Assembly: GCF_029953635.1 (NCBI RefSeq) | Contig: NZ_CP124543.1 | Location: 2,087,455 to 2,151,454, forward strand | DNA length: 64,000 nucleotides | From: Halotia branconii CENA392 | Lineage (GTDB): Bacteria > Cyanobacteriota > Cyanobacteriia > Cyanobacteriales > Nostocaceae | Reading direction: 5' to 3' | Part shown: positions 8,113-18,105 of the stretch, one piece after another | Layout of the letters: the number at the start of each line of letters is the position of its first letter | How positions within the stretch are numbered: the stretch's first letter is position 1 | Position numbers and translations under genes: made by a program | The notes under the pieces: model-generated | What the model saw: only the letters and a program-made list of their open reading frames with translations | Database searches by the model: none | What the model was told of the DNA's origin: nothing

Positions 8113-9363
8113 TTATTCGATTTCTTCACACACAATCTGTGCAATCTTACTTGCTGCTCCACTTTCACCTCTAACACTCTGTAGTTTGGCTCGCATTTCG
8201 TCCAATTTTTGCGGATGATCCAACCAATCTAAAACCATTTCTCCAACTTCTGATGCTTGGAGTTTACCTACAAGTTCTGGAACTATCTCTTCTTTTGCCC
8301 AAATATTTGGCCAAGCTAATAAACCTTTGCGTCTTAATACAAGCCAGTTAATTGCCTTTGCAAAGGTTGAACCTACTCCTGGTAAATTAGCTAATAACCC
8401 TGGTAAACCATCCCAAGAACGCATAGCATCAAGTTGTTGTGTCGGGAGCAAAACAATCATTGGCACACCTAAAGCACCTAGTTCAGCTGTGTTTGCTCCT
8501 ACTGTAGTCAGACAAATACAGCATTGCGATAATAATTGATATGCAGGGGTTTCTTGCCATAATTCTATAGTTAAGCCCTTTTCTGTTTTGAGTCTTGGGT
8601 TCTGCGTACCTTCCTTTGGGACAATTAAGGAAGCACCATTGAAGCCAAAAGTTTTAGCAAAAGGGTTTTTTTGAGGATCGGCAAAACTAGCTAAAGTTTG
8701 TAAATCCAAAGTTGGGGCAAGGGGAATCACAAACTTAGTTTGGGGTCTTTTGGCATGGATGTATTCAGCGATCGCTAAAGTTAATGGTACGCCTTGAGCT
8801 AATTTTGCTGCTTTAGAACCAGGGAGTAAACCAATCAATTCAGTTTGAAGTGATGAAGTGATAGGCATCTCGGCTGCTTCTAGCATTAAGTCGCCAACGA
8901 TGGTGAATTTGTGAGCATATTTTGCAGAGGCATTTTTAATAACTGTCGCTTTCATCACTCCAAAGCGGTCAATCCAATTGTGCCAACGTGCCTCCCATTC
9001 GGCGTAAACAACTGTGCGATAGCCCAATTTTTTGCCGATGACTACAGGAAAAATTTGGTCGCCACCGAGAAAAACCACTACACCACGACTTCTCCAATCC
9101 CAATTCTCATAAGTTTTTCCCCAAAGCAAGAATTGCCAAAAATGCTCTGCTCCCTGGACTCGATCTACTTCTGGGTAGGATAAGGCGATCGCAGCTTCTT
9201 TACCTGTAGCATTGGGACAAGGTGATAAAACTACCGAAATCCTCACTACAGAACGGTCATCTCCTAATTTTTGCCGTAGTGCTTTGACAACTGGACGCAC
9301 CCACGTCGTTACCTCACCAGGGCCATTCGAGAGAATTAAAATATCAAATCCTTGTTTAGTCAT
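8113..9363 (-). CDS. Lipid-A-disaccharide-synthase-related protein (LpxB-like)
   Basis: This 416-residue protein starts MTKQGFDILILSNGPGEVTTWVRP, the signature of a cyanobacterial family related to LpxB in which the N-terminal loop (NGPGEVTTWV) replaces the LpxB GExSGD loop. LLPGSKAAKLA at about residue 195 and CLTTVGANTAELGALGVPMIV near 285 match GT-B glycosyltransferase phosphate- and sugar-nucleotide-binding segments. It probably transfers a sugar to a lipid at the cytoplasmic membrane. Cyanobacteria generally lack classical lipid A, so the acceptor is unknown. The genes on both sides face it or diverge from it. Confidence 0.75.
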   Translation of the reverse strand: MTKQGFDILILSNGPGEVTTWVRPVVKALRQKLGDDRSVVRISVVLSPCPNATGKEAAIALSYPEVDRVQGAEHFWQFLLWGKTYENWDWRSRGVVVFLGGDQIFPVVIGKKLGYRTVVYAEWEARWHNWIDRFGVMKATVIKNASAKYAHKFTIVGDLMLEAAEMPITSSLQTELIGLLPGSKAAKLAQGVPLTLAIAEYIHAKRPQTKFVIPLAPTLDLQTLASFADPQKNPFAKTFGFNGASLIVPKEGTQNPRLKTEKGLTIELWQETPAYQLLSQCCICLTTVGANTAELGALGVPMIVLLPTQQLDAMRSWDGLPGLLANLPGVGSTFAKAINWLVLRRKGLLAWPNIWAKEEIVPELVGKLQASEVGEMVLDWLDHPQKLDEMRAKLQSVRGESGAASKIAQIVCEEIE

Positions 9364-9661
9364 TATTTATCAATTAGTCAGTAACTATTTACCCCATGCC
9401 CCATGCCCAATGCCCCATGCCCATAAAAATATATTAATTTTTTGTTACAAATACTGAGTAATTACTTTTGCCATTCTCAATATTCAATAATAAATATTTC
9501 ATTTTTTATATCGAATTGTGTCAGATAGACGATAAAATTCCCACTGTGTAAGGTTTTTCTGATAAAAAACTCTTATTGCCGAAGAGAGAAACTCACTTTT
9601 AGCGTCTAAATGCCGCTAAGAACTTTCAGTAGAGAACACGCATCAAAGGAGCCGAGGAAGC

Positions 9662-12600
9662 ATGTTCACCCACGTCAAGTCCACCATTAGACACATTGCG
9701 CCAGATAACTTACGCGGACGTAATTTAATCAAGGTGGTCTATGTCGTGCTTGAGTCCCAGTACCAGAGTGCATTGTCGCAAGCAGTTAGGGCGATTAATT
9801 CTAACCACCCCAACTTGGCGATTGAAATCAGCGGGTACTTGATTGAGGAACTCCGTGATCCAGAGAACTATGAAGAGTTCAAACGGGATATGGAGAGTGC
9901 AAATATATTTATCGCCTCACTTATTTTCATAGAAGACTTAGCACAAAAAGTAGTTACAGCAGTTGAACCATATCGCGATCGCTTGGATGTCGCTGTTGTC
10001 TTTCCCTCGATGCCAGAAGTCATGCGCCTTAATAAAATGGGCAGCTTTTCTTTGGCACAGTTGGGTCAGTCTAAGAGTGTGATCGCCCAATTCATGCGGA
10101 AACGCAAAGAAAAATCCGGTGCCGGATTCCAAGATGGGATGCTGAAGCTTTTGCGAACGCTACCCCAAGTGTTGAAGTTCCTCCCAATGGATAAAGCACA
10201 GGATGCGCGGAATTTCATGCTCAGTTTTCAGTATTGGTTAGGAGGTTCTCCAGAAAACCTGGAAAACTTCTTGTTGATGCTAGCTGATAAATATGTATTT
10301 AAAGATGTAGAGAAACAAAATTTTGCATCTGCAACATATCAAGCGCCAGTGGTTTATCCCGATATGGGGATTTGGCATCCTTTGGCTCCCAACATGTTTG
10401 AGGATGTGAAAGAATACCTCAATTGGTACACAACCCGCAAGGATATCCCTAAACAGATCAAAGATCCCCTAGCTCCCTGTATTGGATTGGTACTACAACG
10501 TACCCATTTAGTGACTGGTGATGATGCCCATTATGTGGCGATCGTCCAGGAGTTGGAATCCTTGGGAGCAAAAGTATTGCCAGTATTTGCTGGTGGTTTG
10601 GATTTCTCCAAGCCTGTGGATGCTTACTTCTACGAACCGAATACCAGCATGGCGTTAGTAGATGCAGTCATTTCGCTGACTGGTTTTGCCTTGGTGGGTG
10701 GCCCTGCTAGACAAGACCATCCCAAAGCCATTGAGTCACTCAAACGCTTAAATCGTCCTTACATGGTGGCTTTGCCTTTAGTCTTCCAAACCACAGAAGA
10801 GTGGATGGATAGCGATTTAGGGTTACATCCGATTCAAGTAGCTTTGCAAATTGCCATTCCCGAATTGGATGGGGCGATTGAACCGATTATATTATCAGGT
10901 AGAGATGGGGCAACCGGGAAAGCGATCGCCCTACGCGATCGGGTTGAAGCTGTAGCTGAACGCGCCTTAAAATGGGCAAGTCTGCGCCGCAAGCCGAAAC
11001 TGGATAAAAAAGTCGCCATCACCGTTTTTAGCTTCCCACCAGATAAAGGCAACGTGGGAACTGCTGCTTATTTAGATGTATTCGGTTCCATCTACGAGGT
11101 GATGAAAGCCCTGAAAAATAACGGCTACGACTTACCAGAGTTGCCAGAATCAGCCGCAGCGTTGATGCAAGAAGTCATCCATGACGCTCAAGCACAATAT
11201 AGTAGCCCTGAACTCAACATCGCCTACAAAATGTCGGTTCCTGAGTATGAGGCACTCACACCCTACTCTCAACGCCTAGAAGAAAACTGGGGCGCACCTC
11301 CTGGACATCTTAACAGCGATGGGCAAAATCTACTGGTTTACGGTAAGCAATTCGGTAACGTCTTTATTGGTGTACAACCGACATTTGGTTACGAAGGTGA
11401 CCCAATGCGGTTGTTGTTCTCTCGTTCTGCTAGTCCACATCATGGGTTTGCTGCTTACTACACTTACCTGGAGAAAGTTTGGCAAGCTGACGCAGTACTG
11501 CACTTTGGTACTCACGGTTCCTTGGAATTTATGCCAGGTAAACAGATGGGGATGTCTGGTGATTGTTATCCAGATAACTTGATTGGCTCAATTCCCAACT
11601 TGTACTATTACGCAGCCAATAACCCCAGTGAGGCAACAATTGCCAAGCGTCGCAGTTATGCCGAAACAATTTCCTACTTGACACCGCCGGCAGAAAATGC
11701 TGGTCTGTATAAAGGTTTGAAGGAACTCAGCGAGTTAATTGCTTCTTACCAAACCTTAAAAGATAGTGGACGCGGCATTCCCATTGTTAACTCGATCATG
11801 GATAAATGCCGGATCGTGAATCTGGATAAAGATATCAATTTGCCAGAAACCGATGCCAGAGACATGAGTGCCGATGAACGGGATAATATTGTGGGCAATG
11901 TCTACCGCAAGTTGATGGAAATAGAGTCTAGGTTGTTGCCTTGTGGTTTGCATGTGATTGGGAAACCGCCAAGTGCAGAAGAAGCAGTTGCAACTCTTGT
12001 AAATATTGCTAGTCTAGATCGTCAAGAAGAAGAAATTGTCAGCTTACCGCGAATTATCGCCAACAGCATTGGACGCAACATTGACAATATTTACCACAAT
12101 AACGACAAAGGCATTTTAGAAGATGTCCAGTTGTTGCAAGATATCACCTTAGCAACCCGTACCGCAGTTGGGGCTTTGGTGCAAGCACAAACTGATGCTG
12201 AAGGACGAGTTTCTCTAGTGTCCCGGTTAAATTTCTTTAACATGGGTAAAAAAGAACCTTGGGTAGAAGCATTGCATCAAGCAGGTTATCCCAAAGTCGA
12301 TACCGCAGTTCTCAAACTATTGTTTGAGTATTTAGAATTTTGCCTCCAACAAGTGTGTGCAGATAACGAATTAGGCGCTTTACTCAAAGGCTTAGAAGGG
12401 GAGTATGTTCTACCTGGCCCTGGTGGCGACCCCATCCGTAACCCGGATGTCTTGCCCACAGGCAAGAATATCCATGCACTCGACCCCCAATCCATCCCCA
12501 CTACAGCAGCAGTCCAATCCGCCAAAATCGTTGTAGATAGGTTACTAGCACGCAACAAAGCAGAGAACGGCGGTCAATGGCCAGAAACCATCGCCTGTGT

Positions 12601-13648
12601 TCTTTGGGGAACCGATAACATCAAAACCTACGGTGAATCCCTAGCGCAAATCATGTGGATGGTGGGCGTGCGTCCGGTTCCCGATGCCTTGGGACGGGTG
12701 AACAGGTTGGAATTGATACCTTTAGAAGAATTGGGACGACCCAGAATTGATGTAGTAATCAACTGTTCTGGTGTCTTCCGCGACTTGTTTATTAACCAGA
12801 TGAACCTTCTAGACCAAGGGGTAAAAATGGCGGCTGAAGCAGATGAACCAATAGAAATGAACTTTGTTCGCAAACATGCTTTGCAGCAAGCCCAGGATAT
12901 GGGGATTAATCTGCGTCAAGCAGCAACCCGCGTCTTCTCCAACGCTTCTGGTTCCTATTCGTCAAATATCAACTTGGCGGTGGAAAACAGTACTTGGGAC
13001 AGCGAAGCCGAATTACAAGAAATGTACCTGAAACGGAAATCATTCGCCTTTAACTCCGATAACCCCGGTATGATGGACGAATCCCGGCAGATTTTTGAAA
13101 GTACATTAAAAACTGCTGATGCAACTTTCCAAAATCTCGATTCTTCCGAGATTAGTTTAACGGATGTTTCTCACTACTTCGATTCTGACCCCACCAAGCT
13201 AGTTGCAAGTCTGCGGGGTGATGGTAAAGCACCATCATCTTACATTGCAGATACCACCACAGCTAACGCTCAAGTCCGCACATTATCAGAAACTGTGCGC
13301 TTGGATGCTCGTACCAAATTATTAAATCCCAAATGGTATGAAGGGATGCTATCTCATGGTTACGAAGGTGTGCGCGAACTTTCCAAACGATTGGTAAATA
13401 CAATGGGTTGGAGTGCGACAGCCGGCGCTGTGGATAACTGGATTTACGAGGATACTAATGAAACCTTCATCAAAGATGAAGAAATGCAGAAACGGTTGAT
13501 GAACCTCAATCCCCATTCTTTCCGCAAAGTTGTATCAACTTTGTTGGAAGTGAATGGACGCGGTTATTGGGAGACTAGCGAGGAGAATTTAGCTCGTCTG
13601 CGCGAGTTGTACCAAGAAGTTGAAGACCGAATTGAAGGGATAGACTAG
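9662..13648 (+). CDS. chlH: Magnesium chelatase subunit H
   Basis: ChlH is the porphyrin-binding catalytic subunit of Mg-chelatase. With ChlD and ChlI it inserts Mg into protoporphyrin IX at the first committed step of chlorophyll synthesis. The 1328-residue length is standard. Recognisable blocks include [20 protein letters not shown] (near 615-635), [20 protein letters not shown] and the C-terminal [19 protein letters not shown] of the CobN/ChlH family. The ATG has AAGGAG and GAGG close upstream. The preceding 298-bp spacer has no other gene, consistent with its own promoter and a leader. It is followed by a clear terminator. Confidence 0.98.
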   Translation: MFTHVKSTIRHIAPDNLRGRNLIKVVYVVLESQYQSALSQAVRAINSNHPNLAIEISGYLIEELRDPENYEEFKRDMESANIFIASLIFIEDLAQKVVTAVEPYRDRLDVAVVFPSMPEVMRLNKMGSFSLAQLGQSKSVIAQFMRKRKEKSGAGFQDGMLKLLRTLPQVLKFLPMDKAQDARNFMLSFQYWLGGSPENLENFLLMLADKYVFKDVEKQNFASATYQAPVVYPDMGIWHPLAPNMFEDVKEYLNWYTTRKDIPKQIKDPLAPCIGLVLQRTHLVTGDDAHYVAIVQELESLGAKVLPVFAGGLDFSKPVDAYFYEPNTSMALVDAVISLTGFALVGGPARQDHPKAIESLKRLNRPYMVALPLVFQTTEEWMDSDLGLHPIQVALQIAIPELDGAIEPIILSGRDGATGKAIALRDRVEAVAERALKWASLRRKPKLDKKVAITVFSFPPDKGNVGTAAYLDVFGSIYEVMKALKNNGYDLPELPESAAALMQEVIHDAQAQYSSPELNIAYKMSVPEYEALTPYSQRLEENWGAPPGHLNSDGQNLLVYGKQFGNVFIGVQPTFGYEGDPMRLLFSRSASPHHGFAAYYTYLEKVWQADAVLHFGTHGSLEFMPGKQMGMSGDCYPDNLIGSIPNLYYYAANNPSEATIAKRRSYAETISYLTPPAENAGLYKGLKELSELIASYQTLKDSGRGIPIVNSIMDKCRIVNLDKDINLPETDARDMSADERDNIVGNVYRKLMEIESRLLPCGLHVIGKPPSAEEAVATLVNIASLDRQEEEIVSLPRIIANSIGRNIDNIYHNNDKGILEDVQLLQDITLATRTAVGALVQAQTDAEGRVSLVSRLNFFNMGKKEPWVEALHQAGYPKVDTAVLKLLFEYLEFCLQQVCADNELGALLKGLEGEYVLPGPGGDPIRNPDVLPTGKNIHALDPQSIPTTAAVQSAKIVVDRLLARNKAENGGQWPETIACVLWGTDNIKTYGESLAQIMWMVGVRPVPDALGRVNRLELIPLEELGRPRIDVVINCSGVFRDLFINQMNLLDQGVKMAAEADEPIEMNFVRKHALQQAQDMGINLRQAATRVFSNASGSYSSNINLAVENSTWDSEAELQEMYLKRKSFAFNSDNPGMMDESRQIFESTLKTADATFQNLDSSEISLTDVSHYFDSDPTKLVASLRGDGKAPSSYIADTTTANAQVRTLSETVRLDARTKLLNPKWYEGMLSHGYEGVRELSKRLVNTMGWSATAGAVDNWIYEDTNETFIKDEEMQKRLMNLNPHSFRKVVSTLLEVNGRGYWETSEENLARLRELYQEVEDRIEGID

Positions 13649-13656
13649 GATTAATG

Positions 13657-13686
13657 GGCAGGCATTAAAGCCTGCCTTAATTTTTC
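13657..13686 (+). terminator. Intrinsic terminator after chlH
   Basis: GGCAGGC at 13657-13663 pairs with GCCTGCC at 13670-13676 around an ATTAAA loop, followed by TTAATTTTTC. The hairpin starts 8 bp after the chlH stop, which fits rho-independent termination. Weak read-through could feed the Uma2 gene starting at 13697. Confidence 0.75.
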
Positions 13687-13696
13687 AATCTGAGAT

Positions 13697-14278
13697 ATGA
13701 CAATGAATGCTTTAACCGTCAACCTTCAATCAGTATTGGAACTGACAGATGAGCAGTTTTTTAATCTATGTCAGGCAAATCGTGACTTGAGGTTTGAACG
13801 CACTGCAACCGGAGAATTAATTATCATGCCACCAACCGGGGGAGAAACCGGAAATCGTAACGCTGGGCTAACTGCTCAAGTTTGGATTTGGAATGAGCAA
13901 AATAAACTGGGTATTGCCTTTGATTCCTCTACAGGTTTTAAACTTCCCAATGGTGCAGACCGTTCACCTGATGCTTCTTGGATAAAGTTAGAACGATGGG
14001 ATGCTTTAACTGAACAAGAAAAACAAAAGTTTCCACCCATTTGTCCTGATTTTGTTGTTGAGTTACTTTCGCCAAGTGATAGTTTGAAAGTTGCTCAAGA
14101 AAAGATGAGGGAATACATAGATAATGGTATGCGTTTGGGTTGGTTAATTAATCGTAAATCTCGACAAGTGGAGATTTATCGACAAGGGAGAGAGGTTGAG
14201 GTGTTGGAATCGCCTGTTACCTTGTCAGGGGAAGATGTTTTACAGGGGTTTATTTTAAAGATTGAAGCGATTTGGTAA
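13697..14278 (+). CDS. Uma2 family (DUF820) putative endonuclease
   Basis: This 193-residue protein shows the Uma2 layout: an N-terminal LTDEQFFNLCQANRDLRFER segment, then GELIIMPPTGGETGNRN and a PD-(D/E)xK-like core. In the core, SPDASW supplies the acidic residue, FVVELLSPSD the second acidic strand, and KMREYIDNGMRLGWLIN the lysine-bearing helix. The family is hugely expanded in cyanobacteria and its role is unknown; nuclease function is inferred from the fold. A second ATG 6 bp downstream is an equally possible start. Confidence 0.85.
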   Translation: MTMNALTVNLQSVLELTDEQFFNLCQANRDLRFERTATGELIIMPPTGGETGNRNAGLTAQVWIWNEQNKLGIAFDSSTGFKLPNGADRSPDASWIKLERWDALTEQEKQKFPPICPDFVVELLSPSDSLKVAQEKMREYIDNGMRLGWLINRKSRQVEIYRQGREVEVLESPVTLSGEDVLQGFILKIEAIW

Positions 14279-14300
14279 CTGAATAACATACCTTTCACTA

Positions 14301-15011
14301 TTATGAAAAGTATTTGTAGTGTTCGTTTTCTGCTATTTCACTGAGTAATCTTTTCCACTGTTCATCATTTTTGGAAATATAATTTGCTACTGTGCCTACA
14401 CCTACAAATGTGGTAATAGCCAGCAAAAATGCACCTAATGAAAATCCAAATTCAGCTCGGAAAAATAGTATAATTGAGCAAATGAAAATCGAAATAGTAA
14501 CAAAAAATATAAGCCAAAATAAGATATTTCCTACAAGTTGTATAAAATTATTATTTCTCTGCTTTTTAGATAGATATTTCATTAAACCAGAATTTGCAAA
14601 AGATTTATCAGCTATATATTTGAGATGTTCGCAGTGTTGTATGCTATCTTCAATATTTTTATTTAGTTGTATGCAGCGTTGACGTATACTTTTTGTTTTA
14701 TCCTCGTTACTATTATGCTCTGATACAGCACCTAAAGCCAAATCTATTCCAAATTCTGAAGTAGTCCCTCCAACTAAAGTCAATAAAGTACCTATAGTTG
14801 CAGTAATTATAGGAAATCTATTATTTTTTTCAGTACCTTAAAGTACTTCATCTAGGTTTATTTTAATTTTGTTTAAATTGTCTTGACAATTAATAATATG
14901 CCGAAGTTGTTGCTTCATGAGGTTAGTATTACCAAAAGTAAGGTTTATACTTACATCTATTTCTTTGACTTTATTTTCTAAAGCAACTAAAAGATTTTCT
15001 AAGGTTTCCAT
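14301..15011 (-). pseudogene. Membrane protein gene split by one in-frame TAA
   Basis: From ATG at 15011 a 57-codon frame (METLENLLVALENKVKEIDV..., coiled-coil-like) ends at TAA 14840-14838. The same frame then stays open to 14301, giving 18 more codons (GTEKNNRFPIITATIGTLL) and a further 160 residues with a helix pair (LVGNILFWLIFFVTISIFICSIILFF and FSLGAFLLAITTFVGVG). The stop falls just before a hydrophobic stretch that spans the TTG at 14783, so that TTG is an unlikely natural start. I read this as one gene of about 236 codons with a nonsense mutation. Two separate genes, or a sequencing error, are the alternatives. The family is not recognised. Confidence 0.6.
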
Positions 15012-15505
15012 GATTAAATATATATGCGATTAATTTAGGTACGCAGTATAGCTTTATAGGTTATATTTCCCTAAAACACATTAAAAATAACAAAAAGTCT
15101 ACGGTTACTTGTTTTCCACTTTGCAATTGCACTCTCGAATATTGTGCAACGGCTATCAAATAATAGCTATGAGTTCAGGCTTTAGTTTAAGTAGCGTCTA
15201 CAGTGCAATCATAGAATCAGCGATCGCTTGATTTTTGAGGTATGATGCAAAGCGATCGCACCACTCTTTCATAACAAGTGATTGCTTTATGTTTGAGTTT
15301 TTCTGCAAAGCGATCGCACCACTCTTCCACAACAAGTGATGTCTAACGACAAGCTGTTACGCATCTACGCTTTATTTTCGAGGTGTTCTGCAAGGCGATC
15401 ACTCTATTGGGCTTCAAAGCAAATGCAGCATTTGATTTAATAGACAAAATCTTGTCCGCTATATTTAAGGTGTACCAGTTGCTTCCTCACTCCAAGTTAA
15501 TCAGT
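15012..15505. repeat. Intergenic repeats upstream of parDE-type pair
   Basis: About 494 bp without a gene. From about 15220 there are two close direct copies of a segment containing GCAAAGCGATCGCACCACTC, CAACAAGTGAT-like and TTTGAGTTTTTCTGC. These run into TAACGACAAGCTGTTACGC and GCATCTACGCTTTATTTT. The later part recurs at about 16110-16240 and 16850-16975, so this is a locally amplified repeat flanking the toxin-antitoxin genes. Confidence 0.6.
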
Positions 15506-15730
15506 ATGGATATCACAGCTACTTTGAACGAAATCGCAACTCTTAGTGTTGAAGATAGAATCCGTATTGTGCAGGCAATTTGGGATAGCATCGCAGCAGA
15601 GCAAGTTTACCCTGATTTAACCGATGCACAAAAGCAAGAGCTTGATCGTCGAACTGCTGACTATGATTCAAATCCAGATAATGTGCTGACTTGGGCAGAA
15701 ATCAAAGCATCAATTAAGAGGGAGCAATGA
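15506..15730 (+). CDS. Addiction-module antitoxin component
   Basis: This 74-residue protein, MDITATLNEIATLSVEDRIR through VQAIWDSIAAE and the charged tail, fits the small acidic antitoxin family PF09720 (TIGR02574). Members neutralise ParE/RelE toxins and usually repress their own operon. The frame is open from 15383, but upstream codons come from a repeat, and ATG at 15506 gives the family's normal length. Its stop overlaps the toxin start by 4 bp (ATGA), the classic sign of translational coupling. A degraded copy lies at 17036-17185. Confidence 0.85.
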   Translation: MDITATLNEIATLSVEDRIRIVQAIWDSIAAEQVYPDLTDAQKQELDRRTADYDSNPDNVLTWAEIKASIKREQ

Positions 15731-16023
15731 ATTATGTCCTGGTGTTTCGCCCAGAAGTTCGAGAAGAACTCAATGAGGCGCACAGTTGGTACGAGAGCCA
15801 AAAACCGGGACTGGGCGACGAGTTTTTAGACTGTGTAGACGAGACAGTGAATCGAATTGCTCAGATGCCAGAATCCTATGTAATTGTCTACGGTGATATT
15901 CGACGAGCAGTAGTGCGACGATTTCCCTATGCTGTGTACTATCGGATTGTGTTGAGTCGAGTCATAGTGACGGCAATTTTTCATAGTCGCAGAGATCCAA
16001 AATCCTGGCAGACGCGAACTTAA
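15727..16023 (+). CDS. RelE/ParE superfamily toxin
   Basis: This 98-residue protein, with VLVFRPEVREELNEAHSWYE at the start and GDIRRAVVRRFPYAVYYRI...VIVTAIFHSRRDPKSW at the end, has the full ParE-like pattern (PF05016). There is an amphipathic N-terminal helix pair, a conserved arginine before the RRFPYxVYY strand, and a final IFHSRRDP strand. Such toxins poison gyrase or cleave mRNA on the ribosome; the ParE-like strand favours gyrase, but this is inference. It is co-transcribed with the antitoxin through the ATGA overlap and looks intact. Confidence 0.87.
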   Translation: MNYVLVFRPEVREELNEAHSWYESQKPGLGDEFLDCVDETVNRIAQMPESYVIVYGDIRRAVVRRFPYAVYYRIVLSRVIVTAIFHSRRDPKSWQTRT

Positions 16024-16340
16024 CACTACAATGCAGTAAATAGGCAGAGTTTCTATTGCTGAGTTCAAGGTTGCTTACCTCTGCTAACTTTTGCAACTTT
16101 ATTGTGGCGATCGCTTGATGTTTGAGTTTTTCTACAAAGCGATCACATTACTCTTCCATAACAGGCAATGTATAAGGACAAGCCGCTATGCGTCTACGCT
16201 TTATTTTTAAGGTTATCTACAAAGCGATACCTATGGTGAGCTTCTCTACAAGACGCTTCGCGATCGCTACATTAGTTACAACGCAAGAACAATCGGTAGG
16301 CAAGCTATAATTTATTCTAAAGTGAAACTGACATCCCTTT
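16024..16340. repeat. Intergenic repeat copy between two toxin-antitoxin loci
   Basis: No gene is seen. Sequence at about 16110-16240 (GATGTTTGAGTTTTTCTACA, then AACAGGCAATGTATAAGGAC, then GCGTCTACGCTTTATTTTTA) is a diverged copy of the repeat at 15280-15395. The last 60 bp before 16341 hold the promoter region for the next antitoxin. Confidence 0.55.
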
Positions 16341-16541
16341 ATGTTAACGCTTGAGCAAATTGAGTCCGCCATTCTTCAACTGTCACCTGATGAGTATAAA
16401 AAATTCATAGAGTGGTTCGCTGATTTGGACTATCAACGCTGGGATCAGCAATTAGAGAAAGACATTGCTGATGGAAAATTGGAAGCTTTAGCGCAGGAAG
16501 TGATCGCTGAGTTTAAGGCGGGTCACTGTCGGCAAATCTGA
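16341..16541 (+). CDS. Small antitoxin-like protein of second TA locus
   Basis: This 66-residue protein, MLTLEQIESAILQLSPDEYK onward, is rich in acidic helices and ends AEFKAGHCRQI. It matches the general pattern of cyanobacterial antitoxins that precede RelE-like toxins: an N-terminal LSPDEYxxFxxWF motif and a C-terminal toxin-wrapping helix. Its TGA overlaps the ATG of the downstream toxin frame at 16541 (TGATG), as expected for a coupled pair. That toxin is interrupted (next entry), so the antitoxin may now be an orphan. Confidence 0.7.
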   Translation: MLTLEQIESAILQLSPDEYKKFIEWFADLDYQRWDQQLEKDIADGKLEALAQEVIAEFKAGHCRQI

Positions 16542-16801
16542 TGCACTATACGACGCGACGTTTCTAGCAATGTTACAATACTTTGCCTGAAAATGTGCAA
16601 CAGACTGCCGATCAATGCTATGAGTTACTGAAAACAGATCCGTCGCATTTATCACTCCATTTCAAAAAGATTGGCAACAAGTATTGGTCAGTTCGAGCAG
16701 GACTAAATTACCAAGCTTTAGGTGTTGAGGTAGAAGGTGGAATTTCGTGGTTTTGGATCGGTACACATGCAGAATATGACAAGTTGATCGATAAGTTGTA
16801 A
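16541..16801 (+). pseudogene. RelE-like toxin with premature TAG at codon 9
   Basis: From ATG at 16541 the frame reads MHYTTRRF, then TAG at 16565-16567, then QCYNTLPENVQQTADQCYELL through GGISWFWIGTHAEYDKLIDKL. The part after the stop is a full RelE-like toxin body, and only the first nine codons are separated. A TGG-to-TAG change (Trp to stop) is the simplest cause. The remaining open frame could restart at TTG 16583, which would lack the first strand. Loss of toxin function is the likely effect. It would be 86 residues if intact. Confidence 0.7.
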
Positions 16802-17369
16802 CTCTGCATAACAAATCCTTTTATTGCCAAATTTTTGGCTGACATGCAGAAGGTGAGTTTGCCTTGTCTGTAACAGGCGATGTCTAACGATAAGCCACTG
16901 CGCGTCTACGCCTTGTCTTTGAGGTGTTCTGCAAAGCGATCGCTGTGTTAGGTATCAAAGTAGATACAGCGTTGAGTTTGATGGGCAAAATCTTGTCCGG
17001 TATATTTAAAGTGTACCAGTCGCTTCCTCACTTTTACTTTGAACGAAATCGCAACTTTGAGTGTTGAAGATAGAATCCATCTTGTGCAGGCAATTTGGGA
17101 TACCATTACAGCCGAGCAAGTTTACCCGGATTTAACTGATGCAAAGAAACAAGAACTCGATCGCCGAATTGCTAATTTTGAATAACTAGTCAACCCTTAA
17201 AATTGCTTTTTTCTGACTTTTTCAGCAAACCCTAATTAAGAACTGTTATATACAAAAAAGGGAAATTTTGCCAAGATTAAAGATTTTCTCCAATAAAGAT
17301 GATTTCTATAGTAAACAAGGGATAACTAAAAATAGTTCTATTTAAGGTAACTATTCTCTTAGTTGTTCT
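16802..17369. repeat. Spacer with third repeat copy and antitoxin remnant
   Basis: Positions 16850-16975 repeat the segment found at 15300-15430 (TAACAGGCGATGTCTAACGA, then GCGTCTACGCCTTGTCTTTG, then GTGTTCTGCAAAGCGATCGC). The similarity continues through the antitoxin-like remnant to 17185. So about 300 bp of the intact 15.4-15.7 kb locus was duplicated here. The last 180 bp before radC are AT-rich with no further feature. Confidence 0.6.
17036..17185 (+). pseudogene. Truncated duplicate of the PF09720-type antitoxin
   Basis: The frame TLNEIATLSVEDRIHLVQAI, then WDTITAEQVYPDLTDAKKQE and LDRRIANFE ends at TAA 17183-17185. It is nearly the same as residues 5-50 of the antitoxin at 15506-15730. 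About 26 bp that held the ATG in the parent copy are missing, and the C-terminal third is gone. Only TTG at 17039 could start it. No toxin follows. It is a dead partial duplication and part of a longer similarity starting near 16850. Confidence 0.8.
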
Positions 17370-18104
17370 ATGACCTACTGCCTCAGAATTGCTGATATAC
17401 CAACAAACGAGCGTCCGCGTGAGCGATTGATAACTCATGGTCCCAAAATTTTAGCCACAGCCGAGTTAATAGCAATTCTTCTAGGCACTGGTCAAGGCCC
17501 AGGCAAACTTTCAGCCGTAGGTTTAGGACAATATTTGTTGCAGGAATTGGGTAAACACCAGCGCGATCCCTTAGCAGTTTTACGAGAAGTTACCCCAGCA
17601 GAATTAATGCAAATTCCTGGTATTGGCCCGGCGAAAGCGACAGCTATTCTAGCAGCCATTGAATTGGGTAAACGCGCCTTTCAATCTCGTCCCTTAGACC
17701 GCACACCCATCGAAAGCCCACTTGCAGCCGCAGCCGCACTGAGTCAAGATTTGATGTGGCAAGCGCAAGAACGTTTTGCAGTGGTGCTATTAGATGTCAA
17801 AAATCGCTTATTGGGTACACAAATAATTACTATTGGTACTGCAACCGAAACCTTAGCATCTCCCCGTGAGATTTTTCGAGAAATTATTCGTCAAGGAGCA
17901 ACACGGGCAATAGTTGCACATAATCATCCCTCTGGTAACATTGAACCCAGCCAAGAAGATATCGAATTAACACGCCAATTACTGATAGCGGGGCAGTTTC
18001 TAGCAATACCCCTGTTAGATCATTTGATTTTAGGTAATGGCAACCACCAAAGTTTACGTGAGGTGACGACTTTGTGGGATGAATATCCCCAAGGAGATCA
18101 ATAA
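17370..18104 (+). CDS. radC: RadC family JAB-domain protein
   Basis: The 244-residue protein has an N-terminal helix-hairpin-helix unit ([20 protein letters not shown]) and a C-terminal JAB/MPN domain. The metal motif HxHx7SxxD is complete: H184, H186, S194 and D197 within [14 protein letters not shown]. The older DNA-repair assignment is doubtful; a nuclease or isopeptidase-like activity is suggested by the fold. It is transcribed alone. Its stop lies 2 bp before the inverted-repeat element at 18106. Confidence 0.92.
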   Translation: MTYCLRIADIPTNERPRERLITHGPKILATAELIAILLGTGQGPGKLSAVGLGQYLLQELGKHQRDPLAVLREVTPAELMQIPGIGPAKATAILAAIELGKRAFQSRPLDRTPIESPLAAAAALSQDLMWQAQERFAVVLLDVKNRLLGTQIITIGTATETLASPREIFREIIRQGATRAIVAHNHPSGNIEPSQEDIELTRQLLIAGQFLAIPLLDHLILGNGNHQSLREVTTLWDEYPQGDQ

Positions 18105-18105
18105 G

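Noticed and set aside
15383..15505. N-terminal extension of the antitoxin frame
   Set aside because: The extra 41 codons come from the dispersed repeat upstream; the family length fits ATG 15506.
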